DNA of 64,000 nt from Nitrospira sp. (GTDB lineage Bacteria; Nitrospirota; Nitrospiria; Nitrospirales; Nitrospiraceae), in the NCBI GenBank assembly GCA_005116745.1, contig SWDS01000009.1:125509-189508 (forward strand), in the 5' to 3' direction. A program made the translations under genes and the position numbers. Under the pieces are notes generated by a model that was not told the DNA's origin, searched no databases, and saw nothing but the letters and a program-made list of their open reading frames with translations. The stretch's first letter is position 1. Each line of letters opens with the position of its first letter. Of this stretch, positions 1 to 9,112 are shown one piece after another.

Positions 1-1
1 T

Positions 2-709
2 GCGAGACGCCCCTCCAACAAGAAAAAACCCGGCAAGTCCGTTCTACCCGAGCGTTCTGCTAAGCGTCGATTCCAACTGAGGCTTCTGAAGTGGTATGGG
101 GAACATGGCCGGGATTTACCCTGGCGGAAGACCTCAGACCCGTATCACATCCTCGTCTCAGAGGTGATGCTTCAGCAGACCCAAGTTGATCGGGTGATTC
201 CCAAGTACCACGAGTTTTTGAAACGTTATCCGAGTTTCGAAGACTTGGCAGAGGCCCCGGTCGCCGATGTCAAGAAGACCTGGTATCCCCTTGGGTACAA
301 CATTCGCCCGGAACGGCTGCACGGGATCGCGTGCGAAACGGTGGAACGGTACGGGGGGAAACTTCCCAACGATGCTGACGAGTTGCTCTCGTTCAAAGGG
401 ATCGGGCGCTATACTGCCGGGGCCATTCGCTCCTTTGCCTTCAATGAAGATGCGCCCATTCTGGACACGAACGTGATCCGTGTCTTGCACAGGGTGTTTG
501 TCGCTGAAGGTGATCCTAAGGCACAGAAGGCGATGCTATGGGAATTGTCGGAAACCTTGATCCCGCGTGGGAAAGGGTATGACTTTAATCAGGCGATTAT
601 GGACTTTGGAGCGACGGTATGCACGGCTCGTGATCCCTATTGTCTCCTGTGTCCGATGAAGTCGTTCTGTAAGACATATCCGTTCAGTCCGGCGACTCGT
701 GAGCGGTAG
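2..709 (+). CDS. mutY: A/G-specific adenine DNA glycosylase (MutY-like), 5' end cut off
   Basis: Removes adenine mispaired with 8-oxoguanine in base excision repair. The reading frame is open from base 2, so the true start lies left of the window. HhH-GPD fold landmarks are visible: LPWR..DPYHILVSEVMLQQTQV with the catalytic Glu, the helix-hairpin-helix FKGIGRYTAGAI, and the catalytic Asp in ILDTNVIRVLHRVF. The C-terminal iron-sulfur loop has C-x6-C-x2-C-x5-C spacing (CTARDPYCLLCPMKSFC). The protein stops soon after this loop, so it lacks the NUDIX-like C-terminal domain of typical MutY; a separate MutT gene follows about 10 bases later. A thymine-DNA mismatch glycosylase of the same fold (MIG type) is the alternative, since Tyr stands at the GRYT position. 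Confidence 0.88.
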   Translation, partial: ARRPSNKKKPGKSVLPERSAKRRFQLRLLKWYGEHGRDLPWRKTSDPYHILVSEVMLQQTQVDRVIPKYHEFLKRYPSFEDLAEAPVADVKKTWYPLGYNIRPERLHGIACETVERYGGKLPNDADELLSFKGIGRYTAGAIRSFAFNEDAPILDTNVIRVLHRVFVAEGDPKAQKAMLWELSETLIPRGKGYDFNQAIMDFGATVCTARDPYCLLCPMKSFCKTYPFSPATRER

Positions 710-719
710 CAGGCTGATC

Positions 720-1124
720 ATGCAAGTCATTGAAGTGGCGGCAGGGCTCATCCACCGTGACGGTCGCTATTTAATCGCCCGTCGAAAACCTGGTGTCCAC
801 TTGGCAGGTTTCTGGGAGTTCCCTGGGGGAAAACGGGAAATGGGCGAATCGCTCACGGAGTGTTTGCAACGAGAGCTGTTTGAAGAGCTGAGTGTTCGCA
901 TCGACCAACCTATCCCGTATCGGGTCATTCGGCACGACTATCTGGATCAAATCATCGAGTTACATTTTTTTCTATGTGCCATTGAACAGGGGGAGCCTGT
1001 GCCTATCGGTTGTGAAGAAATCCGCTGGGTCTCTCCTGAAGATCTCACGCAGTTTACCTTCCCGCCGGCAGACTACGCGGTGATCGACGCCTTGCGGCGC
1101 GATGCGTTCGGAGTGTCACGATGA
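720..1124 (+). CDS. mutT: NUDIX hydrolase, MutT-like (8-oxo-dGTP diphosphatase)
   Basis: Probably hydrolyses 8-oxo-dGTP to the monophosphate, cleaning the nucleotide pool. The 134-residue protein has a full Nudix box G-x5-E-x7-REL-x-EEL (GGKREMGESLTECLQRELFEEL) near residues 36-58, preceded by the usual LIARRKPGVHLAGFWEFPGG strand. ATG at 720 is preferred because homology begins at once (VIEVAAGLI); an in-frame GTG at 699 would overlap the glycosylase gene. It ends by overlapping the start of the next gene (ATGA), so the three genes are probably one transcript. The neighbouring MutY-like gene supports a role in the 8-oxoguanine repair pathway, though Nudix substrate specificity cannot be read from sequence. 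Confidence 0.85.
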   Translation: MQVIEVAAGLIHRDGRYLIARRKPGVHLAGFWEFPGGKREMGESLTECLQRELFEELSVRIDQPIPYRVIRHDYLDQIIELHFFLCAIEQGEPVPIGCEEIRWVSPEDLTQFTFPPADYAVIDALRRDAFGVSR

Positions 1125-1837
1125 AGGTGGTGCTCGATATCGAAACCGTCCAAGCTCCTCGTGAAGAATGGGCACGTTTGGCGGGGAAGACGCCGATGAG
1201 CAGTGAATCCCCCCAAGCGGATGAGGGGTATGACCTCTTTGCCGCAGGTGCGGCAGAAGAACGCCGGCACGCAGAGGATGAGCTGTACGCCAAGTCGGCG
1301 TTTGATGGGACGTTCAGCCGCATCGTCTGTATCGGCTTGCTGGAATTTTCTGATCAGATGGAAGCTCGCAGCGCCGTCGCTTGGTTCGGTGCGAACGAAC
1401 GTGAGCTGCTCCGCCAATTCTGGGCGAGGCTAGCCCAGGACCGTCCTGCCTTATTCATCACACACAACGGACTTGGCTTTGATCTACCCTTCATCAAGAA
1501 GCGGTCGATCATTAATCAAGTGAAACCCAGCCTCGATATCAACCTTGCGAAGTTCCGTACCGAACCGGTCTATGACACCATGGCCATCTGGAGTAATTGG
1601 GACACGAGGGGCTGGGTTAAGCTCGACGTCCTGGCTAGAGCATTACAGGTCGACACGAAGTCGGGTAGTGGGGAACAAGTTGCCGAAATGTGGGAGAAAA
1701 GGCAGGGTCGTGAGCTTGCGCAGTACTGTCTGCAAGATACCTATGTGACGTATGCCTGCTACTGCCGCATGAACTTTCGTCAGCCCCTGTCCAGGGAGGT
1801 TGTTCTGCTGCAGCCTGAGCTCTGCGACGTCGATTAG
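1121..1837 (+). CDS. Predicted 3'-5' exonuclease, DNA polymerase B-type (DEDDy)
   Basis: A 238-residue stand-alone exonuclease domain of the kind related to family-B polymerase proofreading domains (DNA_pol_B_exo2). The three Exo motifs are visible: LDIET at the N-terminus (ExoI), FITHNGLGFDLPFI near residue 112 (ExoII), and YCLQDTYVTY near residue 203 (ExoIII, Y-x3-D). Its start codon overlaps the mutT stop (ATGA), which suggests translational coupling and a shared DNA-repair task. No polymerase domain is present. The biological substrate is unknown. Confidence 0.8.
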   Translation: MKVVLDIETVQAPREEWARLAGKTPMSSESPQADEGYDLFAAGAAEERRHAEDELYAKSAFDGTFSRIVCIGLLEFSDQMEARSAVAWFGANERELLRQFWARLAQDRPALFITHNGLGFDLPFIKKRSIINQVKPSLDINLAKFRTEPVYDTMAIWSNWDTRGWVKLDVLARALQVDTKSGSGEQVAEMWEKRQGRELAQYCLQDTYVTYACYCRMNFRQPLSREVVLLQPELCDVD

Positions 1838-1850
1838 ATCGATCAGTTGA

Positions 1851-2864
1851 TCACCGAGTCTGATACGCTTCCGCCGATTTCTTTTTTGGGGCTGAGCGGG
1901 CGGCTGTCTTGCTGGTCTTCATGGCTTTCACTTCTTCCGTCTGTTGACGGAGCGCTTGCTTCATCCACATTACTTCCTTCTTCAGCATTGTGATCTCGGA
2001 ATCTTTTCGTTTATTAGCTTCTCGCGCTTCACGGACCTCATCCAGCTTCTTGTTGAGTAGTTCATCGGTACTTAATTGAGGAGTTCCTGCATCGGTCCGG
2101 CGCCGAGCCGGAAACTCTTGGGGGTCTAGTAAGGCGGAAGCTTCCTGCGGGGCTACTGCTTCCATGACCGATGGGTCTAGTGTCGGCGCAGCGGCTGGTA
2201 CCAGCGGAGCAGCCTGTGCTGCAGAAGCTGGGAGAGACTTTGGTGACCCTGCTGCGTGAATCGAACCAGGCATCGCTGCTTTGGCGAGAGGCTGGTAGTC
2301 GATGACCATCGTCATCGCCTCACTTCCCAGAGCGACAAAGGAAGGAGCTTTTTCAAGATGCGCAGCAGAACGAGGAGAGAACCCCGAGGCCTTCCTGTTT
2401 AGAGATGGAGCGATTGTCAAATGGATCGATCCCTTATGCACATAGAGGGTGCCCGCTGTGGGTTCAGCGCCTGACCCTGCCGATGGAGACACCTTGAAAC
2501 CGACAATCTGCTCCGGTTTCGCTTGCGATAAACCTTGGGCTAGCAGGGGAGCAAGAAACTCGGCGTCTTCATCGCTGAACACTCTCATCGGCTTGCTGCC
2601 ACTGGCGGGCATGTTTGCTGACATTTTCTGAACATCGTCGGTCACAACGCCTTTGACTATTTTTAGCATGGTCATCTGGTCGATGGTGGCAGGATGGTTA
2701 GCTGAAAATGACCAATCGGCGATCTCCTTGAGATAGACGGATCCTTTAGCATTTTTGTGAAGCTTTGCCTCTCCGGAAAGCATGGAGCATCCGGGCACGA
2801 TCAGGCTGAGGGACATCAAGACGCCGATATAGTGGGAACTGCGGACATTGAAAGGGATATGCAT
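1851..2864 (-). CDS. Predicted lipoprotein with C-terminal coiled coil
   Basis: I do not recognise a named family. Start at 2864 is chosen because AGGAGA stands six bases before it and it opens a signal peptide with a lipobox (SLIVPGC, Cys near residue 23). The mature 310-odd residues have an N-terminal folded part (KGSVYLKEIADWSFSANHPA), a middle rich in Ala, Pro and Ser, and a charged C-terminal coiled coil (LNKKLDEVREAREANKRKDSE and onwards). It runs tail-to-tail against the exonuclease gene, with 13 bases between. An envelope protein that oligomerises through the coiled coil is a reasonable guess only. Confidence 0.7.
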   Translation of the reverse strand: MHIPFNVRSSHYIGVLMSLSLIVPGCSMLSGEAKLHKNAKGSVYLKEIADWSFSANHPATIDQMTMLKIVKGVVTDDVQKMSANMPASGSKPMRVFSDEDAEFLAPLLAQGLSQAKPEQIVGFKVSPSAGSGAEPTAGTLYVHKGSIHLTIAPSLNRKASGFSPRSAAHLEKAPSFVALGSEAMTMVIDYQPLAKAAMPGSIHAAGSPKSLPASAAQAAPLVPAAAPTLDPSVMEAVAPQEASALLDPQEFPARRRTDAGTPQLSTDELLNKKLDEVREAREANKRKDSEITMLKKEVMWMKQALRQQTEEVKAMKTSKTAARSAPKKKSAEAYQTR

Positions 2865-2956
2865 AGGGGGTCTCCTCATCTGTGGTCTTGTGGCCGAGGA
2901 GGCCGGTTGGCCTCTATAGCAAAAGCTTCGAGTGTGATCATGGTTCTTATACCGAA

Positions 2957-3196
2957 CTACCATACACCTAGACCCATGAGTACTATGCCGATTACCAGCC
3001 ATCCGATTACCCCAACCGAAATGATTGTTTCGAGTGTGACACGGGAATCAGATGGGTTGGGATTCGGTGTTGAATCGGAGTCGGCGGACTTCATAGCGAG
3101 AGGCAAAGGCTCTGGTTGCTGAACAGGTGGACGCCGAGATTTGAGCAAGGTCCATGCCTTCTCATTTTTGAAGTGACAGGTTGTATCGTTGGTCAA
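2957..3196 (-). CDS. Possible small single-pass membrane protein
   Basis: A 79-residue frame whose C-terminus is a clear hydrophobic helix (IISVGVIGWLVIGIVLMGLG) after a polar, Pro/Ser-rich stretch. The first start is TTG at 3196 without a good ribosome site; an internal ATG at 3094 would give about 45 residues. It does not overlap the lipoprotein gene once that gene starts at 2864. The predicted helix is the only evidence for coding. Confidence 0.35.
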   Translation of the reverse strand: MTNDTTCHFKNEKAWTLLKSRRPPVQQPEPLPLAMKSADSDSTPNPNPSDSRVTLETIISVGVIGWLVIGIVLMGLGVW

Positions 3197-3518
3197 GGGA
3201 AGAGGGAGAGATCCTTACTAGAGCTCAGCATCTGAAGGTCAAGAATGGTGACTGCACTCTAGAAGAGAGACTTAAAGCGTGCCTTTATAATCATCAGGTT
3301 AGCGGCGAAGGATTGGTCAAGTGGAGGAAGAATCTTTGACGATTGGGGGTGGGCTTGGTCATCAACGAGGTTACATGGGAGTGAATACAGGGAATGAATG
3401 ATCGACGAAATAGTCTGAATGTGGCCGAGCGAGCCGGTCAAATAATGTTCCTTTCTACCGTGAGGTGTGCAGAATTGTTCCAAAGGGTGAGACTGTTAAC
3501 GCCTCCAAGACTGGAATC
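3197..3518. other. Gene-free stretch
   Basis: About 320 bases between the miaB stop and the small membrane frame. Only short unconvincing frames are present on either strand, and no hairpin with a T-run was seen. Confidence 0.5.
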
Positions 3519-4850
3519 TCACTCCCCATAGAGAGTCGCAGCCGAGGCATCAAAGATCTGTTTCGTAATCAGAGTGCCTGGCCGAAAATCACCGATGCTT
3601 TTCTCCCATACAACAGTGATATTCCCATCGGTTTTCCCCATGCCTTGCGTTGGTGAGCGGGTTGCATCACCCTCGACTAAGATCTCTACATTCTTGCCGA
3701 TGTAGTGGCGGTTGCGCTCAGCCGTGATTGCCCGCTGAATCTCGACTAGTTTCAACACCCGCTGGCCCTTCACCTGGTCCGGCACATCGTCGGCGTATTT
3801 CCGAGCCGCGATCGTATGTTTCCGCTCCGAATATTTAAAGGTATAGGCCGAGTCGAGCTGAGCTTCTTCCACGATGCGGCAGGTGTCGCGAAACTCCGCA
3901 TCGGTTTCTGAGCAGAACCCACAGATGATGTCCGTGGTCAGGACGACGTCTGGGATGACGGCTCGAATGCGACCAACCAACGCCAGATACTCGGCCCCCG
4001 TATAGTTTCGCCCCATCAGTTCGAGAATTCGATCGTTTCCGGCCTGCAGCGGGAGATGGACGTGTTTGCAAATTTTTGGATGAGCCGCAATCGCGTCGAT
4101 CAGTGCCGGAGGAAAGTCTTTAGGATGCGGCGAGGTAAATCGCACGCGCTCGATAGCATCGGTGTCTGCAACCGCTTTGATCAGTCGGGCAAAGTCCCAT
4201 TCGTCGTGGTGATAGGAATTTACGTTCTGGCCAAGTAACGTGATTTGCTTGAAGCCACGGGCTGCGGCATCACGCGCTTCGAGCAGAATGGATTCTGGAT
4301 CACGCGATCGTTCACGTCCTCTGGTGTAGGGAACAACACAGAAAGAACAAAAATTATCGCAACCTCGCATGACGGTGATCCAGGCATTCATCCCATTCTC
4401 GCGATCCGGCATGACCCCTTCGTACGTCTCATACTCCGAGAGATCCAGCGCAAATCCCTTCTGGGCAAGTCCCTGTCCTTGAGCTTCCAGCGCGTGTGTG
4501 AGCAACGAGGGAAGTTGTCGATACGAATCCGGGCCGGCTAAGACGTCAATCAGAGGCTCTTTTTCAGCGAGTTCACTTTTGAGGTTCTGGGCCATACAGC
4601 CGAGCACACCGACCACGAGTGGGCGTTGCCGTTTGATCGCCTTCAGCTCAGCGAGGTGGCCATAGATCTTATTATGCGCATTCTCCCGGATGGCGCAGGT
4701 GTTGACTAACACCACATCGGCCCGTTCGCGGTCCTCCGTAAAGACAAATCCTTCCCGCTTCAGCATCGAGCGGACCAGCTCACTATCCGATTCGTTCATC
4801 TGGCAGCCGAAGGTTTCGATGTGAACCTGGGGAAGGGACTTGACCATCAT
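3519..4850 (-). CDS. miaB: tRNA-2-methylthio-N6-dimethylallyladenosine synthase MiaB
   Basis: Radical-SAM enzyme that adds the methylthio group to i6A37 of tRNAs reading UNN codons. The N-terminal UPF0004 domain has its three cluster cysteines (ETFGCQMNESDSE near residue 16, LVNTCAIREN, GVLGCMAQ). The radical-SAM CxxxCxxC is in MRGCDNFCSFCVVPYTRGRE, and a C-terminal TRAM domain follows (EILVEGDATRSPTQGMGKT). The start is set at ATG 4850, which overlaps the stop of the upstream gene (ATGATGG), giving 443 residues, normal for MiaB. It forms a two-gene operon with the paralogous t6A enzyme. Confidence 0.96.
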   Translation of the reverse strand: MMVKSLPQVHIETFGCQMNESDSELVRSMLKREGFVFTEDRERADVVLVNTCAIRENAHNKIYGHLAELKAIKRQRPLVVGVLGCMAQNLKSELAEKEPLIDVLAGPDSYRQLPSLLTHALEAQGQGLAQKGFALDLSEYETYEGVMPDRENGMNAWITVMRGCDNFCSFCVVPYTRGRERSRDPESILLEARDAAARGFKQITLLGQNVNSYHHDEWDFARLIKAVADTDAIERVRFTSPHPKDFPPALIDAIAAHPKICKHVHLPLQAGNDRILELMGRNYTGAEYLALVGRIRAVIPDVVLTTDIICGFCSETDAEFRDTCRIVEEAQLDSAYTFKYSERKHTIAARKYADDVPDQVKGQRVLKLVEIQRAITAERNRHYIGKNVEILVEGDATRSPTQGMGKTDGNITVVWEKSIGDFRPGTLITKQIFDASAATLYGE

Positions 4851-6187
4851 AGGAGCACCAGGGAAGCGTTCGTCGCCGCTGGAGGTGCTACGAGATCGCC
4901 GAATACGCAACGACCGGCTGCGGCAGAAATCATGACTGGCTTGATCTGGTTCTCGAGGTTATCGGAATCCGTGACGGCGACTTTTGTGAAGTTCGGTGTC
5001 GTGCCGAAGCGATAGGAGCCTTGTGTGCCGGATTCAAACAGAACCGGGACCGTTTTGCCGATCTGTGCGTTGTGAAAGACCAGTCGTTTGGCGCGATCGA
5101 GATCCAGCAGAAAATTGGTGCGTTTCTTAATCGATACGGACGAGACCCGCTGCTTGATGCGCAGTGCCGCGGTCCCCGGTCGCGCGGAATAGGGAAAGAC
5201 GTGCAGATAGGAGAAGGGGAGGTCTGAGGCAACAGCCACCGTATTTTGGAATGCGGCGTCAGTCTCACCAGGGAATCCGACCATGAGATCAGTTCCGATC
5301 CCGAGGTCGGGAATCTTCCTGAGCGCGGTGTCGATCAGCTTGCGGTACGCGTTGACCGTATGGCGCCGGTTCATGGCCTGTAGGATCTGATCGTCCCCGC
5401 TCTGCAGAGGAATGTGGAGATAGGGACAGAGCTTCTTGGATGAGGCCATGAGATCAAGTAGTTCCTCGCTGACCGTGGTTGGCTCAATCGATGAGATCCG
5501 GATGCGCTCGAGGCCATCAACCCGATCGAGCCGACCAAGGAGTGCAACAAAGTCGGTCCTGCCGTGAGCGTATTGCCCGATGTTCACGCCGGTCAGGACG
5601 ATCTCCCTATAGCCCCGTGCCACTAAACTCTCGGCTTCGCGCAGAATGTCGTCGAACGCTCGGCTGCGTTCGTGTCCTCTGGCGAACGGGATGATGCAAA
5701 AGCTACACATGGCGCTGCAGCCGTCCTGAATCTTAAGCAGAGCTCTGGTGGAGTCCGGTTCCGCAAAGTAGGGCAGATCAAAGTCCCCACGCGTCATCGT
5801 CTTTGTATGGTGAATATCTGGGGTCGATCGTTTGCGCAGCTCGTGAACAGCTGGGAGATAGGCCGGCAGGTCGAGCTTGAACTGATGTCCGACGATGAGA
5901 TCGATGCCGGCCTGACGCTTGAGCTGTGCCATACCCGTTTGGGCGTAACAGCCGGTCACAGCGATGAAGGCATGGGGAGAGTGTTTCAGCGTTTTCCGGA
6001 TCAGGTATCGCGATGTCCGTTCGGCATCTTCCGTCACAGAACAGGTATTGAGCACGAGAACATCGGTTGGTTGGCCGAACTCCACGAGCTCAAATCCCTT
6101 TCGTCTGAGCCCTTCCCCGAGGATTGAGGTTTCGGCTTGATTCAGTCGGCAGCCGAGCGTATGAAGAGATGCACGGGTTGTCACCAT
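4847..6187 (-). CDS. mtaB: tRNA t6A37 methylthiotransferase MtaB
   Basis: Converts t6A37 to ms2t6A37 in ANN-decoding tRNAs. The 446-residue protein has the MiaB-like layout: UPF0004 domain with cysteines in LHTLGCRLNQAET, LNTCSVTEDAE and VTGCYAQT, then the radical-SAM motif in IQDGCSAMCSFCIIPFARG. It lacks MiaB's typical N-terminus, and the CRLNQ and CSVT signatures are those of the MtaB/YqeV branch. It is the promoter-proximal gene of the mtaB-miaB pair. The two presumably arose by old duplication and together modify both classes of A37. Confidence 0.93.
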   Translation of the reverse strand: MVTTRASLHTLGCRLNQAETSILGEGLRRKGFELVEFGQPTDVLVLNTCSVTEDAERTSRYLIRKTLKHSPHAFIAVTGCYAQTGMAQLKRQAGIDLIVGHQFKLDLPAYLPAVHELRKRSTPDIHHTKTMTRGDFDLPYFAEPDSTRALLKIQDGCSAMCSFCIIPFARGHERSRAFDDILREAESLVARGYREIVLTGVNIGQYAHGRTDFVALLGRLDRVDGLERIRISSIEPTTVSEELLDLMASSKKLCPYLHIPLQSGDDQILQAMNRRHTVNAYRKLIDTALRKIPDLGIGTDLMVGFPGETDAAFQNTVAVASDLPFSYLHVFPYSARPGTAALRIKQRVSSVSIKKRTNFLLDLDRAKRLVFHNAQIGKTVPVLFESGTQGSYRFGTTPNFTKVAVTDSDNLENQIKPVMISAAAGRCVFGDLVAPPAATNASLVLL

Positions 6188-6316
6188 AGGCTAGCATTAT
6201 AGGAAGATCAGGCCTGTTTCAGCAAGGTTGCTTCTTACGACCGGGGATCTCAAGGATTGTGAGCCAATTGTCGGAACGACCCATGATCGGGTTGTATCCG
6301 AGTTACCGGGGAGAGC

Positions 6317-6730
6317 GTGAGGATCGTTCATCTGCGTCTGCTCATCGTTTGTGTGTTGGCAGCATTGTTCTGGAGCCATCCTGTGGCGGGATGGAGCTTG
6401 GATTCACTTCCCACCGAGCCTGATCTTGCTACCCGTGTCGATGAGCTGTATGACCATGAGGCCCGTCTCTTCATCATGCTGTATTCGCTTCGTGAAAATG
6501 GCCAAATCGACTATGTCACGGCCCGGCTGGTGCAGGAGTATTCGCGCAGTACCTACGGGAATCCTATCTATCAGACCGAGGCCCAGCCACTCTTCTATTG
6601 GTGGAACCACACGATGTGGAATGACCCTGAACAGGATGGGGTCAACGGCAACGAAAAGGTCTACCAGGAAAATACCGACTTCGATATCTCACGATACAAA
6701 CCGTGTGTGTTCAACGGACAGCCCTGTTAG
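6317..6730 (+). CDS. Hypothetical secreted protein
   Basis: Unrecognised 137-residue protein. It starts at GTG 6317 behind GGGGAGAG, and its first 25 residues are a signal peptide (LLIVCVLAALFW..PVAGW). The mature part is acidic and rich in Tyr and Trp (PLFYWWNHTMWNDPEQDG) and ends in CVFNGQPC, where two cysteines could form a disulfide. It probably acts in the periplasm or outside the cell. It is divergent from mtaB. Confidence 0.65.
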   Translation: MRIVHLRLLIVCVLAALFWSHPVAGWSLDSLPTEPDLATRVDELYDHEARLFIMLYSLRENGQIDYVTARLVQEYSRSTYGNPIYQTEAQPLFYWWNHTMWNDPEQDGVNGNEKVYQENTDFDISRYKPCVFNGQPC

Positions 6731-6885
6731 CCTCAGTGCCAGCCGGTGAGATAGTCCTCGCCTGTTTTGTGATTCTGCTGAGTGGCGGCACGAGGCGGTG
6801 GTATTCTGCATGGCAACTCGAAACGAGTTGCCCTGCTGATGGTATCTCCATCCGTTTCAGCTCACGTGTGTCCGAGTCAGTGTCC

Positions 6886-8145
6886 ATGAAGCAAGGATCC
6901 TTCGACATATCAAGCCTTATGAATCGCCGCATCCTCGTGATGCTGCCATTGGGCTTTGCCTCCGGTCTCCCACTCGCCCTCACCTCGGGGACCTTACAGG
7001 CCTGGCTTACGGTGGAAGGAGTCGACCTCAAGACCATCGGTATTTTCACGATGGTCGGTCTGCCCTATACGCTCAAGTTTCTGTGGGCTCCTATCATGGA
7101 TCGTGTGGTGCCGCCATGGTTGGGGCGGCGTCGCGGCTGGATGGTCCTCACGCAACTCTGTGTGGCTGTTGCTCTCGGGTTCATGGCCATGACCAATCCA
7201 ACGCTTCACCCAGGATGGCTTGCGGCCTATGCCGTACTCGTCGCATTCCTTGCGGCGTCCTTGGACATCGTTTTTGACGCCTATCGAACGGATACGCTCC
7301 AGCCTCACGAGCGTGGTTTGGGCGCGGCTGTGTGGGTGAATGGCTATCGAATCGCCCTCTTGGCCTCTGGAGCTGGGGCGCTGGCGCTAGCGGATTATGT
7401 CGGGTGGCAAATGACGTATCTGGCCATGGCAGCCATCATGGTCGTTGGGGTGATTATTGTTTTGATCAGTCCTGATCCTACATTGGTGGCCCATGCTCCT
7501 CAGAGTTTGAAGGAGGCTGTTGGTGCCCCGCTGGTGGAGTTTTTCTCTAGACCCACGGCACTGGGGTTCTTGGCTGTGATCGTTCTCTACAAACTTGGAG
7601 ATGCCGTTGCATCCACACTTCAGACTGCCTTTCTGATTGGAGGATTGGGGTTTTCCTCGACTGAGGTCGGCGCCGCAAAGGGGCTTGGGATTTTTGCCAC
7701 GTTGATAGGAGCATTTATCGGTGGGCTGTTGATGACGAGGTCAGGGCTTGTCCGGTCCTTGCTGATCTTCGGCGTCTTGCAAGCTGTCTCGAACCTAGGC
7801 TTTGTGGTATTGGCTGTGATGGGGAAGCATGCCGGTGTGTTGACGGCGGCAGTCGTGATCGAAAATGTGACGGGCGGAATGGGCACGGCTGCATTTGTCG
7901 CGTTGGTGATGTCGCTCTGCGATCCCCGGTATACCGCGACTCAATTCGCGCTGCTGTCTTCGTTAGAGGCGTTGGGGAGGGTATTTGCCGGCCGCCCATC
8001 GGCGGATCTTGTCAGCCTGGTTGGATGGACTCAGTTTTTTGTCTTGACCGTGGTTGTTGCTCTCCCGGGTCTGTGGGCCGTTTGGCGGATCCGACGTTCC
8101 ATCGAGCCGGAGCAGAAAGCCGCCGAGCATATTTCTGTTACATAA
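6886..8145 (+). CDS. ampG: AmpG-type MFS permease (muropeptide transporter)
   Basis: Inner-membrane major-facilitator protein with about 12 hydrophobic helices, 419 residues from ATG 6886. The AmpG hallmark opens the protein (LPLGFASGLPLALTSGTLQAWL), followed by LKFLWAPIMDR and the loop WLGRRRGWM. AmpG imports GlcNAc-anhydroMurNAc peptides released during peptidoglycan turnover for recycling. An earlier in-frame start at 6703 would overlap the preceding gene and add 61 residues without family similarity, so it is not used. No other cell-wall recycling gene is adjacent; substrate assignment rests on family similarity. Confidence 0.85.
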   Translation: MKQGSFDISSLMNRRILVMLPLGFASGLPLALTSGTLQAWLTVEGVDLKTIGIFTMVGLPYTLKFLWAPIMDRVVPPWLGRRRGWMVLTQLCVAVALGFMAMTNPTLHPGWLAAYAVLVAFLAASLDIVFDAYRTDTLQPHERGLGAAVWVNGYRIALLASGAGALALADYVGWQMTYLAMAAIMVVGVIIVLISPDPTLVAHAPQSLKEAVGAPLVEFFSRPTALGFLAVIVLYKLGDAVASTLQTAFLIGGLGFSSTEVGAAKGLGIFATLIGAFIGGLLMTRSGLVRSLLIFGVLQAVSNLGFVVLAVMGKHAGVLTAAVVIENVTGGMGTAAFVALVMSLCDPRYTATQFALLSSLEALGRVFAGRPSADLVSLVGWTQFFVLTVVVALPGLWAVWRIRRSIEPEQKAAEHISVT

Positions 8146-8172
8146 CCTGTAGCTTCGTCGATCTCCAAGTGA

Positions 8173-8466
8173 CTATGAGGACAATCGGCGTTGAAGGAAG
8201 AGGACGAAGAGCATGAGGGTGGGCAGCGGAGCGAGGATGAACGGCACTAGCCAGATCCAGACGTTCTTCCCGCGGACACGCGCTTGGTCGATCATCCAGA
8301 CGAAGAGCCAGACGAGCAGGCATGCATAGTTCAAGATAATCCACTGGGTGGTGTGTGTTTTGAGCACACTACTGCTTTCCGACGGGCCTTGGAGGAGGAA
8401 GATTCCTAACAGCAGAACGAATGTGCCTAACAGGCCACCGATAAGTTTTTTGCTCCAGACGAACAT
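8173..8466 (-). CDS. Small three-helix membrane protein
   Basis: 97 residues with about three hydrophobic segments (LIGGLLGTFVLLLGIFLL, WIILNYACLLVWLFVWMI and IWLVPFILAPLPTLMLFVLF). GGAGGAG stands just before ATG 8466, which makes this a credible gene. It is convergent with ampG and divergent from the next gene. Function unknown; the layout resembles small PLDc_N-like or phospholipase-associated membrane proteins, but no diagnostic motif is visible. Confidence 0.65.
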   Translation of the reverse strand: MFVWSKKLIGGLLGTFVLLLGIFLLQGPSESSSVLKTHTTQWIILNYACLLVWLFVWMIDQARVRGKNVWIWLVPFILAPLPTLMLFVLFLQRRLSS

Positions 8467-8598
8467 GGTCTCCTCCAGACTTGATAGACCTTGTGAAGAA
8501 AATTCTGGCTAAGCTAATTGGCGGACGGTTGTTTGTCAAATGAGGCGATTCGATAGTCATCGAACAATTTCGAGGGTAGACGATCCTATCAAAACATC

Positions 8599-8970
8599 AT
8601 GAGTCTCCTTCGTTTGAGCATAATAGTCGTTGTACTGGCCGGAGCGATCGGTCTGGCTCTATCAAACCCGAACATGGACGACTATTTACGCTTCGTTGAA
8701 CTGGAATTGAGCAAAGCGATAGGCCGAATGGACCAAGGGACACCGACTCGAGAGCAACAATTTATTCGGCAGGTGTTTCAGTCACAAAGTAGGAAGCTTC
8801 TCGAATCACTCGTGAGGCCGAATACAGTGCGACAGAACTGGGGGATTATGAGCCGGTATGAAACACAGGTGGCGGATACAAAAGTCATTGTCTTCGGTCT
8901 CGGCGGTTGGTTCATTCCTATTCAGGGTGTCGAAGAAGCAACACTGAAGATCGGGCGAATGGCCTTCTAA
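8599..8970 (+). CDS. DUF4359 family protein
   Basis: 123-residue protein with an N-terminal hydrophobic anchor or signal (LSIIVVVLAGAIGLALSNP) and a small soluble domain. The order NPNMDDYLRFVE, FIRQVFQSQSRKLLESLV, NWGIMSRYETQV and VIVFGLGGWFIP is what I associate with DUF4359. The conserved end (LGGWFIP) is intact. Its function is not known; it is likely anchored on the outer face of the inner membrane. The family name is from memory of its motifs. Confidence 0.65.
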   Translation: MSLLRLSIIVVVLAGAIGLALSNPNMDDYLRFVELELSKAIGRMDQGTPTREQQFIRQVFQSQSRKLLESLVRPNTVRQNWGIMSRYETQVADTKVIVFGLGGWFIPIQGVEEATLKIGRMAF

Positions 8971-9112
8971 CAAGAAAAAATGGCCAGGGTAATCTGACGG
9001 GGCCGTATTCTACCGGTTATTTCTGTGGATAACCCCGCTGATAAGCGACTAGAATTGGCCAGGATATTCGCATTTCGACTATTCACAGCTTTCCCTCTCA
9101 TTTCCAAAAGAT

